Source: Campylobacteraceae bacterium (GTDB taxonomy: Bacteria; Campylobacterota; Campylobacteria; Campylobacterales; Sulfurovaceae). Taken from it: DNA of 12,369 bases. Below, in pieces: positions 1-6,342 of the stretch. The position numbers and the translations under genes are program-made. The notes beneath the pieces are model-generated. The model worked only from the letters and a program-made list of their open reading frames with translations. It did no database searches and was not told the origin of the DNA. The first letter of the stretch is position 1; each line of letters begins with the position of its first letter. The stretch is from NCBI GenBank assembly GCA_027063105.1, contig JAMOSL010000083.1, positions 1 to 12,369 of the forward strand, written 5' to 3'.

Positions 1-629
1 TCTAACATTCTATTTGCAATTATTGGATGAGCCTCCATTGTATTTGAACCAATAACTACCATATATTCAGTATCATAAATATCATTATATGGATTTGTTG
101 CAGCACCCTCTCCAATAGTTGCTCTCATACCTTTTAAAGACGGAGAATGACATACTCTGGCACAATTATCTACATGTGGTGATTCCATTGTTTCTCTACA
201 AAACTTTTGAAAAGTATAAGCACTTTCACAACTCGTTCTCGCTCCACCAATAGCACAAAAACTTTTTCTTCCATATTTATTTTTTATCTCTTGAAGTTTA
301 ATAGATGCAATAGTTGTAGCAGTATCAATACTACAGGTATAATAATCTTTATCAAATTCTACTAAATTATCTTTTACTTTATTTATAATATGAGGATTTC
401 TTTCTAAGAAACTCTTTTTAATTCTTGGCTCTCTAATTCTATCTGGAGAATCAACAAAATCATATCCATATTTGCCCTTAATACATAGTTTACCTTGACT
501 TACTACACCATCTTTTTGTGCAAATATTTTTATTATTTTATTATTTTTTACTACACCTGTAATATCACAACCAACACCACAATATGTACATACACTCTCT
601 ATCTCTCTACTATTCTCTTCTCTTGTCAT
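1..629 (-). CDS. fdhF: Formate dehydrogenase catalytic subunit, cysteine type, cytoplasmic (partial, N-terminal 209 residues)
   Basis: This is the N-terminal part of a molybdopterin oxidoreductase of the formate dehydrogenase H type; the rest lies beyond base 1. Reading the minus strand from the ATG at 629-627 gives an open frame of 209 residues. It starts with a [4Fe-4S] motif (C14, C17, C21 within CTYCGVGCD, and C49 in GKLCIKG). Around residue 153 it reads VDNCARVCHSPS. This matches the E. coli FdhF segment where selenocysteine ligates molybdenum and is followed by His; here that position is C160, followed by H161, so it is a Cys rather than a Sec enzyme. The N-terminus has no twin-arginine signal, so the protein should stay in the cytoplasm. 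GAGGA lies about 8 bases before the ATG. Formate oxidation is inferred from the family; related oxidoreductases share the fold, but the C-H pair favours formate dehydrogenase. Electron acceptor unknown. Confidence 0.85.
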   Translation of the reverse strand, partial: MTREENSREIESVCTYCGVGCDITGVVKNNKIIKIFAQKDGVVSQGKLCIKGKYGYDFVDSPDRIREPRIKKSFLERNPHIINKVKDNLVEFDKDYYTCSIDTATTIASIKLQEIKNKYGRKSFCAIGGARTSCESAYTFQKFCRETMESPHVDNCARVCHSPSLKGMRATIGEGAATNPYNDIYDTEYMVVIGSNTMEAHPIIANRML

Positions 630-672
630 ATAATATATCCTCTACTAAAATCAGTTATTTAAATAAACAATA

Positions 673-678
673 GTTATA
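673..678 (-). promoter_or_regulatory. Candidate -10 box for the formate dehydrogenase gene
   Basis: The minus strand reads TATAAC here, within GGCTATAACT, about 45-50 bases upstream of the formate dehydrogenase ATG. No clear -35 box is visible, as is usual for sigma-70 promoters in Campylobacterota. The call is tentative because AT-rich DNA offers many such hexamers. Confidence 0.25.
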
Positions 679-724
679 GCCTATTTTGACTTAAAAGTTT
701 TTATAAAATTTAAGTTTTTAAAGA

Positions 725-730
725 TATAAT
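725..730 (+). promoter_or_regulatory. -10 box of the porin promoter
   Basis: This is a perfect TATAAT after a T-rich stretch (AAGTTTTTAAAGA), with no convincing -35 element. It lies about 55 bases before the chosen porin start at 786. A transcript would be expected to begin near 736-738, at the left edge of the palindrome at 736-750. Confidence 0.5.
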
Positions 731-735
731 TCCAT

Positions 736-750
736 TGATAATAATTATCA
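736..750 (+). promoter_or_regulatory. Fur-type operator (perfect 7-1-7 palindrome)
   Basis: TGATAATAATTATCA is a perfect inverted repeat with one central base and agrees with the classical 7-1-7 Fur box TGATAATNATTATCA. A further half site, ATTATCA, follows at 756-762, so a second overlapping dimer site is possible. The box sits on the predicted transcription start of the porin, where bound Fur would block transcription. A related regulator such as PerR could use a similar site. The match is seen directly; iron regulation is inferred. Confidence 0.6.
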
Positions 751-785
751 TAACAATTATCAGAATAAAATATTTAGGATTTATC

Positions 786-2009
786 ATGAAAAAAAAGATT
801 TTAGTATCTCTCATATTAAGTAGTCTACTATTTGCAGAACAGCCAGAAAATAAAATAGATAGTGTTAGAGAGGTTGTAGGTGATTTTAACCCTGTAAAAC
901 ATACAAATTTCCAAATTCGTACAGGATATATATCTTTAAGTCCATCAAGTGGGACAGATAATAGCTCTTTTGCAATAGGTGGACATATTCATTTAGATAC
1001 TAAAAGATGGAATGGAATTAGACTTTCTACTTCATTTTATACAGTTCAAGGATTAGATACACAAGATGATAATATATTAAAAGTTAATTCGGATTTTTTT
1101 GATAATAATCTAAATAGTTTTTCTCTTGTTTCTGAAATATATTTAGATGCAAAATATAGCAATAGCAAAATAAAAATAGGTAGACAACTATTAGACTCAC
1201 CTCATGCAGATAGTGATGATATCAGAATGATGCCGAATTATTTTCAAGCTTATAGAATAAAGAGTAATGAAATTGAAGATTTAACTATACATGCTGGATT
1301 AATAGACAAGATGGCTGGTTGGGAAAATGGAATAGACAGTTCAAAATTTATAAAAATCTCTGATGTCTTAGGTACAAAAAAAGATACTGATGGTATATAT
1401 TTTTTAGCAGGTATATATGAAGGATTAAAAGATATATCTTTAAGTGCTTGGTATTATAATTATGACGATATAGCAAATATTTTTTATGGAGAGGTTGGAT
1501 ATAGTTATGATATTAATAGTGATACAAAATTATCTTTAGGTCTTCAATATGATACGGCTACTGCATCAGGAGAAGAGTTACTTGGGGAACAAGAATCTAG
1601 CACTTTTGGAGCTTTAGCTAATATTGAATTTAATGATATAGGTGTAATAGCAATGTTAGCATATAACTATGAAGATGATGAGAGTGGTGCAAGTGGATTA
1701 AGTTTAGGTGGTGGAACATTTTTTACCTCAATGGAAGATTTAACAATTGATGCTATAGGTAGTAAAGGTAATGCTTTTGTTGCTGGAGTAGCTTATAATT
1801 TATCAAGCAATCTATTAATTGGTGGTGCTTATGGTTCATTTATTGCAGATGATAAAGATATATTTGATTCAACGGAGATAGATTTAATAGCAGAATATAC
1901 ACTAAATGAAAAAATATCTGTTGTTTTAGCTTATGCAGATATAGATGATAAAACAGATAATGATGAAGATTATAGTCAGCTAAGGATAATTGCAAATTAT
2001 AATTTTTAA
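786..2009 (+). CDS. OprD-type outer membrane porin
   Basis: The gene encodes a 407-residue exported beta-barrel protein. I start it at ATG 786, not at the upstream in-frame ATG 735, because an AGGA site lies 7 bases before 786 and because MKKKILVSLILSSLLFA then forms a normal signal peptide, with likely cleavage near AEQ. The mature part alternates polar and hydrophobic residues as in barrel strands and ends in phenylalanine (IIANYNF), the usual outer membrane assembly signal. The segment IGRQLLDSPHADSDDIRMMP resembles the strand and loop region of OprD-family porins common in Campylobacterota. The substrate cannot be read from sequence; OprD relatives pass small organic molecules or ions. 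It is preceded by a TATAAT box and a Fur-type palindrome, so iron-dependent expression is plausible. Its stop overlaps the convergent AsmA-like gene by 4 bases. Confidence 0.8.
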   Translation: MKKKILVSLILSSLLFAEQPENKIDSVREVVGDFNPVKHTNFQIRTGYISLSPSSGTDNSSFAIGGHIHLDTKRWNGIRLSTSFYTVQGLDTQDDNILKVNSDFFDNNLNSFSLVSEIYLDAKYSNSKIKIGRQLLDSPHADSDDIRMMPNYFQAYRIKSNEIEDLTIHAGLIDKMAGWENGIDSSKFIKISDVLGTKKDTDGIYFLAGIYEGLKDISLSAWYYNYDDIANIFYGEVGYSYDINSDTKLSLGLQYDTATASGEELLGEQESSTFGALANIEFNDIGVIAMLAYNYEDDESGASGLSLGGGTFFTSMEDLTIDAIGSKGNAFVAGVAYNLSSNLLIGGAYGSFIADDKDIFDSTEIDLIAEYTLNEKISVVLAYADIDDKTDNDEDYSQLRIIANYNF

Positions 2010-4615
2010 TACATATCCAAATCATTATCTATATGTCTTGATGGCTTTCTAGTTGTTTTATAGATATGTGATGGAGCTGTTAGAGTTCGTTTAATAATTT
2101 CTATAGGCAAAAGCATTAAATCTTCTATTGCACTAACTTTTACCTCTGTTTTATCTAATGAACCTCTAACTTTCAGTCCAACAGATACACTATGATTATC
2201 TCCCATAATTATATGTCCAACAATAGGTAAACTTTTTAAGATTTTACTAACTTCTCTAGCAGTCATTATAATCAAGTCCACTTTAATCTTTTTTGTTTTT
2301 AAATTAACTATTCCACTTCCAGATATAGTAGATGATGCTCCCTTTATTAGAATAGAATTTAGTTTAAGAATATTTCCATCAATAGTAAAGTCTATATTTC
2401 CTTTTTTAATTCTAAATCCATATTTACTAAATCCAGGTTTATGAAGCGTAGCTAATGATGGAATCGTATTTATAAATGCCATAATATTATTATATGTTTG
2501 AAAATCACGCATAATACCACCATCTATTTTTATTACTCCTTTAGATACATTCTCCTGATTTTTTAATATATTTATACTATATTTGCCAAGCTGAAGACCA
2601 TTAAAATTTATTAAAGGATGTAACATCTTATCAGAGATTTTTTTTGCTTTAATAGTAAAAAAATTATTATTTTTATGAATCACTATTTTATCTCTATTCA
2701 AATATCCATAAAAAGATAAATTACCCTTATTATCAATATTTATATTATACTTATCTGTTAAAAGTTTATGATTTCTATATCGTATATTACTATTTTTTCC
2801 AATCAATCTTATCTTATTTTGTTTATTCTTGTTATGCTTTTTATTTGTCATATTTTTATCATTTTTATAAGTCTCAAAGAATTTTTCCAAATCTAAATTC
2901 AAATTATTCAGTGAAAGAGTAGATACAGCAGAATCATAAGTTAATTTATCACCAAAAGCCTTAAGGGTTAACTTATCAGCTGAAGCTACCCCAGTTACAG
3001 GAATTATTGAAAGACAACTATTCTCATCTGTATAAAAAAAGCATTCTTGACTACTAAAATTACCATTATAATTATAAGAGCTAAAATCTTTACTTTTTAT
3101 AACAATCGAACCACTATTAAGCTCTAAAGGAATGTTATCTATATATGGCTTTATCTTATTTATATCTAAAATATCTATAGATATTGATTTATCTCTTGTA
3201 TCATATTTTATATTACTCTTAAAATTAGATAACTTTAATATAATATTTTTCTTGTAATTAATACTGAGCGTCTCATTTGTATCTTTTATATGAAATGTAT
3301 TTTTCTCATCCTTTATACTTTTTATATCCAAATTAAATTTTGCTTTACGCTTTTTTGCATATATATTTCCATTAACTGATATATTAAATAAATCATTTGA
3401 TAAAGTGGTATTTGATATATTAATAATATTCTTTTTAATTTTAATAGTAGATTTCTTAACTGGTAAAATTATCTCACCTATTTTTATTTTACTTTTTTTA
3501 AGTTTTATATCACACTCAAAATATACTTTTTTCTTTTTAAGTTCTATATCTATTTTAAGCTTAGCATCTGTAAAACCTTTTATTTGAATAACAGGAATAT
3601 CAACTTTATACACCTTTAAAATCTTTTTTATAGATTTATTAAATTTTGTTTTTATCTTCAAATTTAAATGTAATTTAAGAGATTTCTTTCTAAATCCATC
3701 TAAATATAAACTGCTTATATCTAAATAGTTTTTTTGAAAATATGGCTTTTTAATATTAAATTCTAGTTTCTCATTTTTATATATAATATTCATAGATTTT
3801 GCAAGAATAGGGTCTAATCTTGAATTAAAAATAATCTTTACATCTTTTGTAATTAAATCAAGGAAAATGCTCTTATGTAAAAACTTAATCTTTTTGTTTT
3901 TTATAGTAGCTATACCTTTCAGATATTTAATTTTATAATCTTTTGCTTTTACATTTTTATAAATCCAAGTATTAAGATTTTTAGATAATTTAAACTCATT
4001 TACTAAAGGCTCAAAATTTTTAAACGAATCTGTTTTTAACACAAAAAATACTTTATCATCTTTTCTATTTATAACAAATTTACCGTTAATATCCCTATAT
4101 TTTACATCTGCTTTAATTAATATATTGTTGCTCTTAATATTATAAATTAAATTACCAGAGATGTAAATATTGTATTTTTTTATATAAACCTCTTTGACTT
4201 TTGCATGTATCTTATTATCAATATAGTCTACATTATTTAATGCTACTTCAAACTCATTATTTGTCATATATATAATATTATCTCTATAAAGAAGTGTATA
4301 ATTATTATTTTTAAAACTGACTTTTTCCAATTCTATAAATTGAAAATATCTGAGTATATTTTTTATATCATCTAAATATTCTTTGATATTCTTATTACTA
4401 CTATTTTTCTCTGTAGGTATAACTATTTTATGAATCTTTATGATGATTTTATTATCAAGTTTTAGATATAATCGCTCAAGATAAAATGAACCTATTTTTA
4501 ATTCATCAATAGATATACCATTTTTAAAAAATATAAAAAGAGTAATCATAATGACAATAAATAAAATTAATAGATTACGGATGGTTGAGTGGGTCACTAA
4601 TATAATTTTACTCAT
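2006..4615 (-). CDS. AsmA/YhdP-like envelope protein with one N-terminal membrane anchor
   Basis: This large protein of about 870 residues has one N-terminal hydrophobic segment (LLILFIVIMITLFIFF) and a long periplasmic part very rich in Lys, Ile, Asn and beta-strand patterns. The last 150 residues or so carry the recognisable AsmA-like C-terminal region, including KKGNIDFTIDGNILKLNSI, a GSGIVNLKTKKI segment and SLPIVGHIIMGD. The family (AsmA_2, YhdP, TamB relatives) forms long grooves thought to carry phospholipids between inner and outer membrane. Two in-frame ATGs exist, at 4621 and 4615. AGAGAG lies too close to the first and at a workable distance from the second, so I prefer 4615. The start lies inside the divergent mltG gene, and the stop overlaps the porin stop. 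Family membership is fairly sure; the exact orthologue is not. Confidence 0.75.
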   Translation of the reverse strand: MSKIILVTHSTIRNLLILFIVIMITLFIFFKNGISIDELKIGSFYLERLYLKLDNKIIIKIHKIVIPTEKNSSNKNIKEYLDDIKNILRYFQFIELEKVSFKNNNYTLLYRDNIIYMTNNEFEVALNNVDYIDNKIHAKVKEVYIKKYNIYISGNLIYNIKSNNILIKADVKYRDINGKFVINRKDDKVFFVLKTDSFKNFEPLVNEFKLSKNLNTWIYKNVKAKDYKIKYLKGIATIKNKKIKFLHKSIFLDLITKDVKIIFNSRLDPILAKSMNIIYKNEKLEFNIKKPYFQKNYLDISSLYLDGFRKKSLKLHLNLKIKTKFNKSIKKILKVYKVDIPVIQIKGFTDAKLKIDIELKKKKVYFECDIKLKKSKIKIGEIILPVKKSTIKIKKNIINISNTTLSNDLFNISVNGNIYAKKRKAKFNLDIKSIKDEKNTFHIKDTNETLSINYKKNIILKLSNFKSNIKYDTRDKSISIDILDINKIKPYIDNIPLELNSGSIVIKSKDFSSYNYNGNFSSQECFFYTDENSCLSIIPVTGVASADKLTLKAFGDKLTYDSAVSTLSLNNLNLDLEKFFETYKNDKNMTNKKHNKNKQNKIRLIGKNSNIRYRNHKLLTDKYNINIDNKGNLSFYGYLNRDKIVIHKNNNFFTIKAKKISDKMLHPLINFNGLQLGKYSINILKNQENVSKGVIKIDGGIMRDFQTYNNIMAFINTIPSLATLHKPGFSKYGFRIKKGNIDFTIDGNILKLNSILIKGASSTISGSGIVNLKTKKIKVDLIIMTAREVSKILKSLPIVGHIIMGDNHSVSVGLKVRGSLDKTEVKVSAIEDLMLLPIEIIKRTLTAPSHIYKTTRKPSRHIDNDLDMY

Positions 4616-5504
4616 ACTCATCTCTCTTATTTTTTATACAACAATACCAATTAAAACAGAAAAAACAATATATATTCCAAAAGGTTCAGTTAGTAATATT
4701 ATAACACAGCTGACTAAAAATGGTTATATGTTGAGTAAAATTGATAAGTATATTTTAGTTTTGATAGGAAAACCTAAATATGGCTGGATTTCAATAAGTG
4801 ATACAGAGATAAATAGAATAGACTTTTTGTATCAAATAGTTACAGCTAAAACCAAAATGGTAAATATAACTCTAATTCCGAGTGAAACAACAACGATTTT
4901 TTTAGATGAAATATCTAAACAATTATCTCTAGATAAATCTAAATTAAATTATTATTTAAAAATATTTTCTCCGTATCAAGAAGCAGGAATATACGCAGAT
5001 ACATATAGTGTTCCTTTAGGTATAAACGAAAAAGATTTAATAAAATTTTTAGTATTTCAAAGTAATGAAAAGTATGAAAAATTATCAAAAGAAATATATG
5101 GAAACTACTCTATAAAAAAATGGAATAGAATTATGACAATTGCCTCTATCATTCAAAAAGAGGCTGGTACTATTAAAGAAATGCCTTTAGTCTCTTCTGT
5201 AATTTTTAATAGATTAAAAAAGAATATGCGTCTGCAAATGGACGGGACACTTAATTATGGTAAATATTCTCATATTAAGATAACGCGAAAAAGAATAAAA
5301 GAGGATAAAAGTAGATTCAACACATATAAACATAGAGGGCTTCCTCCATATCCAGTATCTTCTGTATCAATAGATGCTATAAAAGCCTCTATAAATCCTG
5401 CTAAAACAAATTATCTATATTTTATGAAGAATTCTAAAGGAGAACACGACTTCTCAACAACATATAAAAGACATAGAGAATATATTAACCTAAAAAACAT
5501 ATAA
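4551..5504 (+). CDS. mltG: Endolytic murein transglycosylase MltG, copy 1
   Basis: This 317-residue inner membrane enzyme of the MltG (YceG-like) family cleaves nascent peptidoglycan glycan strands and so ends their polymerisation. A single membrane segment spans about residues 17-33 (TNIILLILISLIFYT), followed by the periplasmic part. The catalytic domain is clear: IASIIQKEAG with the expected catalytic Glu at 204, then a VIFNRLKKNMRLQMDGTL block and NTYKHRGLPPYPVSS. Length is normal for the family. The start is either ATG 4551 or ATG 4581 (residue 11); 4551 has a weak AAAGAG ahead of it. The first 65-71 bases overlap the opposite AsmA-like gene head to head. A second mltG lies at 8361-9515 in the same orientation, and the two are highly similar in the C-terminal half. 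Confidence 0.9.
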   Translation: MTINKINRLRMVEWVTNIILLILISLIFYTTIPIKTEKTIYIPKGSVSNIITQLTKNGYMLSKIDKYILVLIGKPKYGWISISDTEINRIDFLYQIVTAKTKMVNITLIPSETTTIFLDEISKQLSLDKSKLNYYLKIFSPYQEAGIYADTYSVPLGINEKDLIKFLVFQSNEKYEKLSKEIYGNYSIKKWNRIMTIASIIQKEAGTIKEMPLVSSVIFNRLKKNMRLQMDGTLNYGKYSHIKITRKRIKEDKSRFNTYKHRGLPPYPVSSVSIDAIKASINPAKTNYLYFMKNSKGEHDFSTTYKRHREYINLKNI

Positions 5505-5533
5505 TCTACACTTAAGCATAAACAATATATACT
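5505..5533 (+). promoter_or_regulatory. Candidate sigma-70 promoter ahead of the tnpB remnant and redox operon
   Basis: TCTACA (5505-5510) and TATACT (5528-5533) are separated by exactly 17 bases, giving 4/6 and 5/6 matches to the -35 and -10 consensus. The promoter starts right after the mltG stop codon. Transcription would begin near 5540, run through the tnpB remnant and enter the NuoC-like gene. No other good promoter was noticed before 5776. Confidence 0.35.
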
Positions 5534-5539
5534 TTAACT

Positions 5540-5719
5540 ATGAAAACAAAAAGAGTAAAGCGAGGATTGTTTAGAAGTTCAACTATGAGAATAGTCAATG
5601 CTGATGTAAATGGTGCTATTGGAATAGCTAGAAAAGTAGTTTGTGAACGCCCAATATCTGAGCTATTAGCGAATAGAGGGCTTGTGACTAGCCCATCGCA
5701 AAGAGTTAATTTTGCGTAA
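5540..5719 (+). pseudogene. tnpB: Remnant of an IS200/IS605-family tnpB (C-terminal end only)
   Basis: A 59-codon open frame begins MKTKRVKRGLFRSST, continues MRIVNADVNGAIGIARKVV and ends at a TAA. This is the typical C-terminal end of TnpB (OrfB) of the IS200/IS605 group, where KRIKRGLFRSSTG is followed by INADVNG. The Asp of NADVNG (D22 here) is the last catalytic residue of the RuvC nuclease domain. The preceding 300 or so residues, with the helix-turn-helix, the first RuvC residues and the zinc finger, are absent, because mltG ends only 35 bases upstream. No TnpA gene is present. The copy is therefore a 5'-truncated relic that cannot encode an active nuclease. Its base composition is somewhat richer in G and C than the flanks, which supports foreign origin. 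A small real protein is a less likely alternative. Confidence 0.85.
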
Positions 5720-5720
5720 A

Positions 5721-5766
5721 GATTTCATGGATGCTTATGGTGTTTATAGAAATCATGTCATAAGGC
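5721..5766 (+). repeat. Imperfect inverted repeats after tnpB, possible IS right-end or omega-RNA structure
   Basis: CTTATG (5734-5739) pairs with CATAAG (5759-5764), and one bulged G lets a further TG/CA pair form at the base. An alternative stem pairs GATTTC (5721-5726) with GAAATC (5749-5754). Subterminal hairpins directly after the tnpB stop are expected at the right end of IS200/IS605 elements, and the 3' scaffold of omega RNAs comes from this place. The outer stem includes part of the AAGG (5762-5765) that serves as ribosome site for the gene at 5776. The pairing is seen in the sequence; its identity as an IS end is inferred. Confidence 0.4.
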
Positions 5767-5775
5767 AAAATTATT

Positions 5776-6342
5776 ATGTATAGCAAGATAAAAAATCAAT
5801 TTGCTACCCCTGAGATTGAAATAAAACGAAATGATTTATCGAAAGTTATTGTAAAGAGAGATAGACTCTTTGAACTTATAAATTTACTCCGTTTAAATTA
5901 CTCTTATGTAACTCTTAATGCTATAACTTGTGCAGATTGGATAGAAGATGACCATTTTGCACTAAGTTATATTTTAACAACTGAAGATAGGAAACATACT
6001 ATGATGGTTCAAGCTCTTATTGGGCGAGATTCTGCGTTTGATACTATTTCACATATTTTTAAACAAGCAGAGATTATGGAGAGAGACCTTCATGAGATGT
6101 ATGGAATTAAATTTATAGGAAATCAAAATCTTAAAGAGCTTAGTTTAGAGAATTGGATACATACTCCACCACTTAGAAGAGAATTTGATACTTTAAAATT
6201 TGTAAATGAAAATCTTACATTTAGAGATGGTCGAGATGATAATGTTGATACTAAAGTTGAAACCAAGCGATTGAGAGCATTAAAAAAAGCGAAGAAGTTG
6301 GCTGAAGAGAAAGCGAAAGATGATAAAAATGGAAACTCCTAA
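5776..6342 (+). CDS. NuoC-like (30 kDa) subunit of a complex-I/energy-converting-hydrogenase-related complex
   Basis: The 188-residue protein belongs to the NuoC/30 kDa family, which forms part of the soluble connecting arm of complex I and of group 4 hydrogenases. The signature is at residues 102-137: ERDLHEMYGIKFIGN, then a PPLRREF block that matches the usual PLRKDF end of the domain. In E. coli HycE/HyfG this domain is fused to the large subunit; here it is a separate gene. The last 28 residues or so form a Lys/Ala/Glu-rich tail likely to be a charged helix. AAGG lies 10 bases before ATG 5776. The 3' end overlaps the next gene by 23 bases (14 if that gene starts at 6329), which points to translational coupling. 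It could be mistaken for the real nuoC, but the neighbours are not those of a nuo operon. Confidence 0.85.
   Translation: MYSKIKNQFATPEIEIKRNDLSKVIVKRDRLFELINLLRLNYSYVTLNAITCADWIEDDHFALSYILTTEDRKHTMMVQALIGRDSAFDTISHIFKQAEIMERDLHEMYGIKFIGNQNLKELSLENWIHTPPLRREFDTLKFVNENLTFRDGRDDNVDTKVETKRLRALKKAKKLAEEKAKDDKNGNS

Noticed and set aside
735..785. N-terminal extension of the porin (17 codons from ATG 735)
   Set aside because: It would place Ile-rich residues before a normal signal peptide, has no ribosome site, and the bases are the Fur-type palindrome and 5' leader.
1840..2025. Minus-strand open frame of 61 codons
   Set aside because: It lies inside the 3' end of the porin gene, has no ribosome site or recognisable protein features, and reads as an antisense shadow.
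3405..3587. Plus-strand open frame of 60 codons, hydrophobic
   Set aside because: It is antisense to the Lys-rich AsmA-like gene; Lys codons read backwards give Phe and Leu, which explains the apparent membrane protein.
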